Positions 36,301-47,571 of a DNA stretch of 64,000 nt are shown here, one piece after another; positions within the stretch are counted from its first letter, which is position 1, and each line of letters begins with the position of its first letter. Origin of the DNA: Azolla caroliniana. Its lineage: Eukaryota > Polypodiophyta. Below the pieces are notes generated by a model that did not search any database, was not told the origin of the DNA, and was given only the letters and a program-made list of their open reading frames with translations. The stretch lies in the NCBI GenBank assembly GCA_043228905.1, contig JBHGNT010000009.1, forward strand, positions 310,001 through 374,000, in the 5' to 3' direction. Made by a program: the position numbers and the translations under genes.

Positions 36301-38091
36301 TGCATAATGAATTCTTCTAAGATTCAATTTCTTGATTGCAAAGTTGCAGATGCTGTCTCTAAAGCTATGTGTATATTGTCCAATCCATATCCTCAGCTCA
36401 TGAGATGATGTCGGGGCATGCCATGTCATTGTGTTAAGGTCATATGACATGTGTTCCTATATACTTGGCGTTATTACTGAAATTGGCCATGGGCATATGA
36501 AAGAAGAGGAGGACTAATAATTGTCCAACTCTATTCTTAGTCGCACTTTTGGGTTGATCCTTCCTTGGCACGTACTTGCACAGATTTAGTGGAACATATG
36601 ATGAGCTTGTGTTTGTTGGGTCTCTTATATATCCCTATCGTGATCTCATAAGTTATGAGTGAGAGTATGATTAATAAGAGTAACTATCAGCAAATGAGTA
36701 TAATTGTTCTGTTTTATTATCTATAATCAAGGCTAAAACATGTTTGTCCTTGTTTTCAGGATCCTCAAAATAGTGAGCGAAACCGAGGATTTGCATTTGT
36801 TGAGTATTACAACCATAGTTGTGCTGAGAATGCGAGGCGGAAGCTCACTATGCCTGGGTTCAAATTCGGAACGAATACGCCTACCGTCAACTGGGCAGAT
36901 GCACGAGGAACTGGAGGCACTGTAGAGAGTACTGCAATGTCTCAGGTAAGGAAAAATATTTTCATAACACTGAAGTCATTTAAGTCCATTCAATCCTTGA
37001 TACCTGTTAATTACACTAATAGAAAAATTGTTGGTGGTCAGGTGAAGGTCATATACATACGCAATCTTCCGGAAGGCGCTACTCAAGAGCAAGTGATGAA
37101 GCTCTTTGAGCCTCATGGAGAGATAAGCAAAGTCGTTCTACCACCATCCCGTCCAGGCCAACCAAAGCGGGATTTCGGGTTTATACACTTTGTCGATAGG
37201 AGCGGTGCATTGAAAGCCATTGATAAGGCACATAAATATATACTAGGAGGTAAAACAATAAATCTGGAATCGGTAGGACATTTTGTTTAATTTTCTTTCT
37301 TAATGGACTTTTATTTATCATTTGTGGTAATTGTAGATGGGTGGGTAGGAAATCGTCGACTTCTAGGCAAACTCATGTTTTTTTGGGGGAAAAACTCTAA
37401 GATAATAATCTAACTTTTTTCCAGAATTACTAGGCTGCCCCTTGGTTTTCAAAACATTACCAGAGCACTCGAATGTTTTAAAATTTCCAAAATACACCTC
37501 GGTTTTAATTAAGTTAATTAGCACACAAGGCATCAGTAATATTTAATTCAGATTAATAAGTTATTGATATTAAGCTGTTTGTTATTAGTGTGCCACCTAA
37601 TGAGTGATTAAGATGCCTATTGATTAGTTAGGGATTGATAGTCTGGACTAGCAAATGGGCCTACTAATTGCCAATTAAAAGCAAATGTACTCTGTTAAAT
37701 GGTTCCTGATTGCAACCAAAATAATATTTGACTAATTATATTGTTGATTTAAGTAGTGATTGAAAAGCAAGGGGTAGTTTATCTATTTTTAAAAACCATG
37801 GGGCCATGCACGTTGGTGTAAATATGCAAAAATGTTTAATGGAATAAATATACTTCTTTTTTGTTAGATCGGGAGCTTGAAGTATGCCTGGCAAGACCTC
37901 ACAATGAAAAGAAACCGATGCCGATGTATACTCCCTTTGGAGCTGGTATTTTGCCACAAGTATATCAGTCGAGAATCGGTGGAGGTTATGGACATGCCGA
38001 TCTTGGTATGATGGATTCTTTAGGTTTTGGCCTAAATCGGGGATATGGACAGGTATGCATTGCTACTCAATATGAAGACACAACACAACAT

Positions 38092-38142
<51 letters not shown>

Positions 38143-38912
38143 AAGGCTTTCCAGAAGTGCTTATAACAAACACAATGTCAAAGCTGCGCTATGACAATTC
38201 CAAAGTGTGCTCTTAACAGAACATTAATTGATTGCAAACATAGTGCCGAAAGAAGAGTTGTAAAGTGTTCTTAACCCAAACATTAGCCATTAAGCCCCCT
38301 ATAAAAGAGTCAAAAAGTGCTTGTATCACTATATTAAGTCCCATATAAACGAATTGAAAAGTGCTCATAATGTCTATTTAAGAGTTCCAAAGTGCTTTTG
38401 CCTAATAAATGCTCAATATGTTGGTGACAATTCAGCCGGTTATTTATGGTCGGGGGCCTGCCCCTGCTGGAATGGCTATGGTTCCAATGGTTTTGCCGGA
38501 TGGGCGCATGGGATATGTCTTGTAAGTATCAGGATATCGATAATCTTGGATTTAAATGATTTGGTGGATTTCATTGCCATTGATAAGGCTAGCATATTTG
38601 TGCAATAAAATCTCAAAGCCATATTATGCAGTCTTTGGCTTTATGAGTTGAAGTTGGTCCGGACCACAACATCATCGAGCATAAGTTTGCCTCTACACCA
38701 TTAACAGTCACATGTTTCATGTGTAGAGGCACAATATGTTCACATTATTTATCAATATAAATCGTGGGTTTTGCCCTTGTAGGCAACAGTCGGGTATTCA
38801 AGGAATGCCAGCTCCATATAGAGATCATCGGAGTTCGGGTCGTGGTTCTCCATCTCAGAGACACAGCAGTGGAACCACTGGTAGTGGCTCACGTCGTTAT
38901 CGACCGTATTAA
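33369..38912 (+). CDS. Acidic three-RRM RNA-binding protein, hnRNP Q/LIF2-like, eight exons
   Basis: Exons: 33369-33986, 35199-35315, 35411-35551, 36760-36945, 37042-37249, 37868-38052, 38436-38521 and 38783-38912. All are GT-AG with matching phases, giving 556 aa. Residues 1-170 are strongly acidic (Glu/Asp runs). Three RRMs follow: RRM1 with VFIGGI (about 179) and KGFAFITF (219-226), RRM2 with KLFIGNV (about 259) and RGFAFVEY (301-308), and RRM3 with VIYIRNL (357-363) and DFGFIHF. The C-terminus is rich in Gly, Arg, Ser and Tyr and ends RRYRPY. Acidic N-terminus plus three RRMs is the plan of animal hnRNP Q/R and plant LIF2-type proteins, nuclear RNA-binding regulators of transcripts and chromatin; the exact role is inferred. 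For exon 5 the donor at 37250 (GTAAAAC) restores ILGDRELEVCLARP, whereas a later donor at 37273 loses frame. Confidence 0.9.
34020..35165. repeat. Degenerate tandem repeat in intron 1 of the RRM gene
   Basis: About nine poorly conserved units of roughly 100-130 bp recur through the intron. Each contains variants of TTTTAACATTGTCATAAG, AGAGAGTATATAGATTTTG and TGGGTTCATCTTTC. A shorter exact pair, AAGGATCAAGAGAAATGTAA, occurs at 34073 and 34111. The repeat fills most of the 1.2-kb intron. Confidence 0.7.
38093..38138. repeat. (TC)n microsatellite in intron 6 of the RRM gene
   Basis: About 46 bp of TC dinucleotides, starting about 40 bp downstream of the exon 6 donor. Confidence 0.95.
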
Positions 38913-40849
38913 GTCCATGATACATGATGCGATCTTTGATGGAACCTATGTTGCTCTTGAAGCATCTGTTCTATGCTCTTTCACGAAGATACATTTTTTG
39001 AGCAAGAACAACATTTTTTCAGGTTAGAGACAAGATGGAGATATCAATCTACAATGGGAAACCGATTTGCGAACATTGTAATCATCTAAAAAGCACACTT
39101 GCTTTTACAACTGTAGTTAAGTATGAATAGCCATATATGGTGGATGGAACATACTAGTGGGAATATGTAATGGTATTTGCGTACTAAGGACACATTTCAT
39201 TTAAAAATCAACGGTATCCAGGACACCATGTTCAAGGCTTTTTTTAGTGGTGTTCCAAAGGTTTGCTTATTTGAATTGAGATGTTTAAACAATGTGATGG
39301 CCACTTTATCTTTCTTTCTTCATTAGATGGAATACAATTGGGTCTACAGAACATGGACAAAGAGAATCACGTGATTGATAAATATCAATTCATTGAACTT
39401 GAACTTGGCAAAGAAAGATATATAATGGCTGTTAAATTTTCTAGTTTATTATTTTGTTGATAATTTTCAATAATGTGAGTGAATAAACCCGAGTATTATA
39501 TATTCATAAATTTCACTAATGTGAGTAAATACATCGTAGCAGTAACTAGTATAAATTCATAATGGGAGTAAATAAACTCTAGTATAATTGCAGTAATGTG
39601 AGTAAAGTGACATTTGCCTAAGATATCCATTGGTGGTTGCACATACAAGAAAACAGTTGACCATGGTATTTATTTGAATAACTTGCAACTTCCATTCTCT
39701 CCCAAGAAATTCCCTTGGCAAATATTAATGTTTATTATTTCGTGAGTAGGCAATTTGGACCTTTGATTCTAGAAGAACCAATCCAATTTATTGGTAAACT
39801 GTAAAAGGCATAATGAATAAGAAATTCTAGAAATCAGAAGAAGTTAATTGGTGTCTTGTTGGCACAGCCCTCTTTTGTCCTTTAAGCAAAATTAACATAT
39901 TGTGTCTCAAGTAAATTAACCCTTGTGGTCCTATGAGCTAAATTAAAATGTTGTATATCAAGTAAATTAATCTTCGTGATTTTATGAGCGACATTAACAT
40001 ATTGTTTATCAAATTATGCATTGGAAGAAAACTTTCGGAATTGAATTGCATGATTGTTTTCAATCCAACATCCTGATTTCTAACTATCAATAGGCATGCA
40101 AATCTAGCTAGCATGTTCATGCTCATATCGAATGATGCAGCTATACTCTTCAATGTTCTGTTTTCCTTGAGATGATGAAGCCATAGATAGATTAATTCTA
40201 CCAATGATTCTTATGTTTCTGTAAATGGAAGTTTGTATATACCCCTAGAGAAACGTATATCTTGAATATGGAAATCCACAGAAACAACTTATTGTAGCAA
40301 ACCTCTTTTGACACAAGCTCTAGAGCATCGGTCGCATCATCACGTAGTATCCACTCTGATATTGCATTGGTAGGATGTTCCTATGATTTTGTGGCCAAGA
40401 TATGAGATAAAGCATTTAATTTATAAAGTTTCCCTCAAATGCAACCTATCGTATCTATTGTTGTCATTGGGGATCATCACAAATCACAGTGAGTCTTAAC
40501 ATAGTAAGATTCCAAACATTTGGATGAATCATGATCACATCATTACATATGGGGTGAAGACATGTATACTCGATCCAGAATACATGGAGAAGCATATATA
40601 CATGCGTGCATGCAGGCATGGATGCGTGGCAGGCATATAAGTAGGCAAGTGTCAATTGCTTTTCCATTCTAGAGTGACCGATTCTTCTTTATCTATTCTC
40701 AATCAACAAGAAAGACAAAGAATCTGAAGAAGAACAGCGAGGGAAGATAGGATCGATCGATCGATCGATCAAGAACGAAGTATCAGGATCAATTAAAGAG
40801 GGGTAAATCAACAGTAGTAATTATTTTAAAGATACAATAAATTTGTAAC
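38913..40849. other. Intergenic, with short degenerate tandem repeats
   Basis: No gene. 39470-39610 repeats an AATGTGAGTAAATAA-type unit 3-4 times. 39880-40015 repeats a unit of about 63 bp (AAATTAACATATTGT, TCAAGTAAATTAA). (GATC)5 lies at 40751-40770 in the leader region of the DHAR gene. Confidence 0.6.
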
Positions 40850-43799
40850 ATGGCAGGTGCGACGCGAGCGGCTACTAGCGAGATGGAGCCCCCATCGACC
40901 ACCACCGTCCCTGGGAGGTCCACATTGAGCAATGTTCGGGAACTCCCGTCCCTCCAGGCATTTGGCGTCGCCTTCCCGGGTAGCGGTAGCCCAAGTGAAT
41001 CCAAGGGACCTTGTATGTAATACACTCTTTCCTAGTTTCTTCGTTTTCTTTATTGGAATCGTGATTGTTTCCAAATCGATTCTAGCCGTGCTATGAGTAA
41101 ATGATTTCAAGTGTTAAAATGGTCACCACGCCATGTTTTTTTAGGTAAATTGGTTTGCCATGTGTCTTTGATCTTTGAGTCCTTGAGCCACTTGGCATAA
41201 TTGAATTCTAATGAGTTAATGCTATAATTAGAACGATCGCGAGAAAATGATCTTGTAGTGAAACAATAATATAGCAAACTTTTTCGAGAATTGTAGTAGT
41301 GGAAAAGTGTGGTGATCCGGTAGAAATATGTTTGCTAAAGAAATCATGTTTTAATGATGGCTTATTTTCGGAAATTTGTTGTATTTCCATGTTAGATCGA
41401 TAGAAATATGTTTGCTAAAGAAATCATGTTTTAATGAATCATGGCCTCTTTCGGGAATTTTTCGTATTTCCATGTTAGGTCCCTTTTCTCAAAAGGTGCT
41501 CATTGCATTGGAGGAGAGACGGCTTCCCTATGTTGCAACATACATTGATCAGACTGTCGAGAAACCAAAATGGTAAAGACGGTGGATCCTATTTTTTCGA
41601 TCATCTCCATATCTTGATCATGAGACAAAATTGCTAAGAATTTATCCTTATCTTATGTTATTAATGATCATGTGCGAATTTAAGTTGGATGTTCTTGTCT
41701 TACAATAACGCTTTATTCCTTGCTTTAAATTAAATGTTACTGTTCACTTAGGGCCAATTCTATGTTAGATTCAATTGTGTTTCTTGATTCATGTTAATAG
41801 AGCTCAACTTATATATTGTCGTTTTGATATTGCATAATAGGTTCTTGGATAAAAACTCATCAGGTTTATTGCCTGTCTTACGAGATGGGGAAACGTGGAT
41901 TCAAGATTCAGAAGCAATTATCGACCACCTTTGCTCTAAATATGTGGAAGAATCAAAGCCTTTCAAAACCCCACAAGACATCAAAGAGAGAGCAAAACAA
42001 ATGTAAAATTTGTCTCGCAAGCTTTTTCGTTTCTTATTTTTAAATCTAGTAAGCTTCACACACACGCATGCACACACACTTGTCTTTTGTCCACATGGAT
42101 TATGTGAAATGCAGCTAAAGTTCTTAATAGGATTTACCAAAATATCGTTCTCGAGATTTCAACACTCTAAAACTTTAAACTAACGTCAGTATTGCAAATC
42201 TTGCTTTCATTACATGATAAGATTTAGTTGTCTGATGTTTAGGATACAAAACCAATCCTCATTTCTAGTGTTGCTTTGATGAAATTAGGATACAAAAACA
42301 ATTTGGGTCCTTAAAGGATTGGTTGAAGAGTAAAAATAAAACCAATCCTCATTTCTAGTGTTGCTTTGATGAAATTAGGATACAAAAACAATTTGGGTCC
42401 TTAAAGGATTGGTTGAAGAGTAAAAATAAGGACGATCCGGCTGGGAAAGCCTATGAACATGCTTTGCAGGAGGTCAATGAACACCTTAAGAAGAATGTAT
42501 GTATTTCGCATTCCTATCCTTTGGACTAGCATTTGGTATAGAATTATGTACTTAATTTTAATAGTATATGCACATTCCATCATTTGCTGTAAATTGTTAT
42601 GTATGTATTTCCTTTCCTAGCCTTTGGTATAGAAATATATGTACTTAAATTTAATAGAATATGCACTTTCCATCATTTGTTGTAAATTGTTAACCTCACA
42701 TATTGATGTTGAAGCATTCTGATACTTTGGCACCAAAGTGGTATGGCATGCCAATAATAAGTACTGACAAGAGATAGTCAAATATGTTATCTAGGGTAGG
42801 TGTGTTGACATTGAAGCATGTTAAGACTCATCAACAAAATGGTATGCCAATTCAATAATTGGTCAGACTAGAGATATTAGAAAAATGTAATCCTAGGTTA
42901 GGGATGCTTAATCCATGAAATAGTTGACTGGGCTTGGTATGCACAATTAAGAGTAGTTTTCAAACCATGTTTTGCTCTTTGTCGTATGGTGGTGGTTCAT
43001 TTGACATCTCTTGCTTGGAAGTATTATTGAACATCAAGTTTATAACCATAGTTGATGTTGCTGACACTTACATTCTTATATAATGGCACTTCATGGCTTG
43101 TGTAGGGCCCATACATGGCAGGAGATAAACCCACTGATATAGATTTTGATTTTGCTCCCAAGTTGCGTCATGCTCGAACTCTCTTGCTCCACTTCATGGA
43201 TTTCAATATCCCCACGGAATTGACGTCAGTCTTGCAATACATTGATGTAAGTAAAAACAAATTCTCTTGAAGAAAGCAAGCACTATGTTGTTTGTTCAAT
43301 GTATAGTCTCCAATTGTTGCCAAAGTATTTGGTTGTCAATAATTTTCTTTTACTTAATTCACATGGCCTCTTAAGTATTTATTTTGATTACTTAATTAAT
43401 TCATATGGCCTTATTTTAACTAATTATTACTTAATTAATTCATGTGGCCTTAGATAACTAATTATTACTTAATTAATTCATATAGCAGTACATATCTAAC
43501 ATAATGAGTATGGCATTGGAATGAGCATAAAGTGGTTTATTATTATTATTTTGATATAAAGGAAAATGTTGGAATGGATTGATATGGCGCTATATATTTA
43601 CGATAATTTGTATGGCCGTCGATTTGAGCATAAAGCTCAAGGAATGGATCTTATTGACATGATCTATTTATATTCGATGTAGTTGATGGAGAATCGACCA
43701 AGCTTTAAGAGAACGGATAGCCCCGACAATGATATAATATTTTCATGGCAGAAAAAGCTCTCACTACCAGAGAGAGTCCCGCTCATGCAATCATCCTAA
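40850..43799 (+). CDS. Dehydroascorbate reductase-type glutathione S-transferase, six exons
   Basis: Exons: 40850-41012, 41479-41572, 41841-42002, 42379-42496, 43106-43246 and 43683-43799. All are GT-AG and in phase, giving 264 aa. The enzyme would reduce dehydroascorbate with glutathione. The catalytic CPFSQ (55-59) is rebuilt exactly across intron 1 (T|GT), as in plant DHARs. The rest follows DHAR: KVLIALEERRLPY, a Pro-Val loop (LLPVLRDGE), DSEAIIDHLCSKY, the helix GPYMAGDKPTDIDFDFAPKL, IPTELTSVLQYI and a final NRPSFKRTD. The N-terminal 54 residues, rich in Ser, Pro and Gly, diverge from the usual first beta strand and could be a transit-peptide-like extension; the first exon is the least certain. 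Introns 1 and 3 both have their 3' ends tandemly duplicated; only the downstream acceptor of each keeps the frame. Confidence 0.85.
41321..41478. repeat. Tandem duplication of about 80 bp at the 3' end of DHAR intron 1
   Basis: Copies at 41321-41395 and 41401-41478 share TAGAAATATGTTTGCTAAAG, AAATCATGTTTTAATGA and TATTTCCATGTTAG. Each ends in a usable-looking acceptor (GTTAG at 41395 and 41478). The first would lead to an immediate stop (Tyr-Arg-stop). Confidence 0.9.
42248..42429. repeat. Perfect 90-bp tandem duplication across the intron 3/exon 4 boundary of DHAR
   Basis: 42248-42339 and 42338-42429 are identical. The unit contains ACCAATCCTCATTTCTAGTG, the acceptor GAAATTAG and the first 51 bases or so of exon 4. 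The upstream acceptor (42288) leads after about 23 codons to a stop made by the duplicated TTCTAG; the downstream one (42378) keeps the frame. Confidence 0.97.
43310..43490. repeat. Short tandem repeat in DHAR intron 5
   Basis: Three to four copies of TTACTTAATTAATTCATATG followed by GCCTTA, with a period of about 45-55 bp. Confidence 0.8.
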
Positions 43800-43875
43800 A
43801 GGCCATAAGAGCTGAAGTAGTTGTACATTTTTAGTAAGTTAAAGAAGAAACTAAAAACAATGGTAGGCACAGATA

Positions 43876-44385
43876 TGGTTTAGTGTAGAGGCATAGATTT
43901 CCTATATGCCATCCCACAATGCACAAGATCATGTTTCTTAAACCTCTATATGAAACTTTGTAACTTGGTGATAAGTCTTTATAGCTTCTTAATGGTTGGA
44001 CTAATACATGCTAAATTATATTCATTTTATGTGTACATTTGTTGGCAATGACCTAATAATCTTTATGGTTGGACTAATGTATGCTAATATTTGTTTTATG
44101 TGTACATTTGTTGGCAATGACCTAATAATCTGGTGTAGTTTAAAGGCATAGATTTCCTATATGCCATCCCACAATGCACAGATCATGTGTCTTAAACCTC
44201 TATATGAAACTTTGTAACTTGGTGATAAGTCTTTATTGCTTCTTAATGGTTGGACTAATACATGCTAAATTATATTCATTTTATGTGTACATTTGTCGGC
44301 AATGACCTAATAATCTTTATGGTTGGACTAATATATGCTAATATTTGTTGGCAATGACCTAATAATCTTTGTAACTTTGGGACAT
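43876..44385. repeat. Nested tandem duplication downstream of DHAR, 255-bp unit
   Basis: GCATAGATTTCCTATATGCC occurs at 43891 and 44146, and the following 230 bp or so is nearly identical. Inside each copy a shorter unit (TTGGCAATGACCTAATAATC then TTTATGGTTGGACTAAT) is repeated, so about four copies of that subunit are seen in all. It starts about 75 bp after the DHAR stop, possibly within the 3' UTR. Confidence 0.9.
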
Positions 44386-44399
44386 GCTTTAAGTAATAA

Positions 44400-45960
44400 T
44401 GCACTTCCAATATAATACTTAATACTTCTATATTATATATTTTGTCTTCTATATTATGGTTTTTGCTCATGCAAGTTAATTAGCTCTGTTGCGTGTAAGG
44501 TTAACATTTTCTATTCATTGTTTGGCCTTTCGGAACTTTCTTTTGTCACCATACTCCATTGCAAAGGTCCATAAAATCTTGATCTTGGTGTCTTAGTTAT
44601 TGTGTTGATTCTCCATGTATGAGCTTTCTTGCTTTGAAAGCCACACCATTGGAAATTCTTGTCATGGGAGCTCCTCATTATAGATAGATATAAGCATTTT
44701 GATTCAAATCTATTAATGTAGAACCTTGTTTAACAATGTAAGTGTTGCGAGATAATCCAAATCCACTTTTTGGGAATCTAGAGGTGAGGTTTTCAATGCT
44801 TTTCTGGATATCAATGCTTTTCAATGTTGACATTCTTTGAGATCAGTTGAATGTTTGATAATCTCCTTTCTTGTCCTAGGTATTGGCACAAGACTTAAGA
44901 ACACTAGTGACTCAACTTATGAGGATGTACCTATAGTTGGCATTTATCAAGATGTTGATGCTGTCTATTATGAATGGATGTTTTGTAAATAGTTTCATGG
45001 ACTATGAATGACAGTAGAATTCCTTGGACCTATGAAACCATATTATGTATCGCCCAACACAATCAATCATTCATTTCAAAGGTTGATACATAATATGTGA
45101 GTGCTTCATCAAAGTCATTGTCATTTCAATGTGGGTGGTTCCATCTCATCATTCCAACGTTTTACAATAATGTTGCCTTATGTCCACACAACTTTCCATC
45201 ACTGTTTGTGGCACAATGTCACTCTAGTACTGACTTTTGCAAAGAACAAAACAAACAACGTTTTGAAACATGTCCTCCACTACCTACATTTGCATCTCCT
45301 TTGAACAAAGAAATAATGCACTTCTTTTTGAAATATGTGCTCAAGCAGTATTTCTTTGGAACACCAACATCTCTCTAAACCACTTGGGATATAACATCGA
45401 CATGTTTTCCTTACATGTCCTAATTTTGGAGTTGGAATTCTTCCTTGAATATAAGATAAGACATGTGAGAGATAGAAAAGAATATAATCAACCACAAGAA
45501 GTTCAATTTTGAGTATGCGACCAAATAAAAATATGCTATTGTATGTCCTTCCTTCCTAAGAAGGGGGGTTACTACTCTTTGGGGTAAATTCTATGTAAAA
45601 AAATGTGCTCATCCATCTCTGTGGAAATTTGAGTATGACACTTAAATTATCATGTTGAGCATGCGAGAAGTGATACTCATCCGGCACTTGGTTTTCATAG
45701 CAATTTTGCATATTTTCATACTTGGGTGATAATTCCATTATGCTACTTCAACACCTTGTGTGAGTGAGTTCAAATATGTGTTAAGGCTCTTCGGGGGACA
45801 AAGTTCATGGGGGCAGTAAGATGCAAGTTGGATATGTCCTGGTATTTTTACCTTGTACTGGGTGGGCCAATCTTAAGGGTTAGCATTTGCAAAGTAATAT
45901 TCCGTTCCATAAAGTAACACTTGCACCACCATAGAATTGAATAACATCGATCCACTTCCC
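44400..45960. other. Intergenic, no gene recognised
   Basis: AT-rich with only short unsupported frames. Confidence 0.5.
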
Positions 45961-45966
45961 ATCCAT

Positions 45967-46115
45967 TTGTATGTAAACAAGGGACATTCCTATCCAACCC
46001 ACATGAAGTCTAGACGCATAGCATATATTCCAGCTATTTGTTGATGAGACAATATGTAAACAAGGGACATTCCTATCCAACCCACTTGAAGTCTAGACTC
46101 ATATCTATATTCCAT
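45967..46115. repeat. Direct duplication, about 83-bp period
   Basis: GTAAACAAGGGACATTCCTA followed by TCCAACCCAC and GAAGTCTAGAC occurs at about 45972 and 46055. It lies just outside the left end of the foldback element. Confidence 0.9.
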
Positions 46116-47571
46116 TGTCGATAGGATAGCTTTGAACACGTTTGCGTTCACAAGTGGAAGGATCGCGCACAAGTGGAAGGATAAGGAATATTCTGTTTGA
46201 TTTTGGGGGTTTTTTTGCCATTTCAAAAAACATCTTGATACTAGTATCACATGTTCTCCAAAACTTGATGAAAAAGTTGAAATTTTCACCATTTGGTAAA
46301 ATTGAAAAATGCCAAATTTGGGTAAAATATGAAAAGTAACTTTGTGGATTTTTAAAGAAAAATGACAACTAATAAGTTTTTAGATCTTAAAGAAATCAAA
46401 GTAGAATATTTCAAAACAATGAACGTTTTTATTCCATTCGATAAAATGTTGTCTAAATTTGTTACATATAGTTGCACAACAAATACATTTGGGAGTTATC
46501 TGCATGACTATCATCATTCTTTTCATGAGAATCACTACTATAGATAATATACAATTGTGACTCTTCCTCCTCATCTTCTAATGTACCAATCAAATCATTG
46601 TCTTCACCAAATGGTATCTCCAAATTTTGTGCAATAAATCTTCTTCGTCTTCAATCTGAGATATCTTCTAGACTTGCTAATATCTCTTTTATTATGCATA
46701 TCGTTGTTGTCCTTATACATCCAACTTTTATTTGTGTAAAGTCATACATAATGATATCCACCTCATTAATGTCAATGATAGATGTATTACAAAGGTTTTA
46801 TGCATCATCACGTCCAAAACTTTACCAATGCAGAATTGGTACCCTAGGTCATGGCCATCTACATGTGTAGCTATTAATATCCCCACCTTGACTTCTTGCA
46901 AGTTTCCTTGTCACCTGAGTTATGCTTGTGTTGTCATCATTCGTTCCAACTATAAAGATCAACATTAAGTAGTGATTGAGAACCACACGAACACTTTATG
47001 GACCGTGTAAATGGCATTTGCAAGGTTCAATTACCATCAACACAATTATTAATAGTTTTTTGTTAATCAATGATGCACATGTTTACCATAAAGTATCTTA
47101 TTGTACAGCATACTTGTTTGCACTATCGATATGCATCTTTTTCTCTTGTAAAAACAAAGATTTTAGTACGATTCAAGTTCATGTTTAAAAAACCTCTTTT
47201 ATCTAAAAAACAACAAGATTTTAAACATTAAGTCGATATGTTATATCGAGTTGATGTAAAAAATAGAGTTTTCATCATAATTCCATACAATGTATTGAAT
47301 TCTTGCTCAAAGTTTTTTTTACTAGATTTAAATAATAATAATAATAATAATAAATTGTGCTTGAGTTCATCTAGAAAACCATAATTTTCATCACAATTCG
47401 ATATAATGTATTGAGTTCATGCTTAAAGTAATTTTTTCTAATTGTTTTCAATTTTGTTTCAATTTTTTTCAATTTTTTATAGTTTTTTATTGATTTTGTT
47501 TTATTTTTTAAACATCAATTTGATACATTGTATCAACTTGTGATAAAAGCTCTGGTTTTTTCATCACTTAT

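Noticed and set aside
37250-37272. Longer exon 5 of the RRM gene using the donor at 37273
   Set aside because: It would put exon 6 in the wrong frame; the donor at 37250 restores LGDRELEVCLARP and continues to the conserved C-terminus.
44880-44935. Possible extra DHAR exon (…CCTAG then VLAQDLRTLVTQL…)
   Set aside because: The DHAR C-terminus is completed by 43683-43799 (NRPSFKRTD...), so no further exon is needed.
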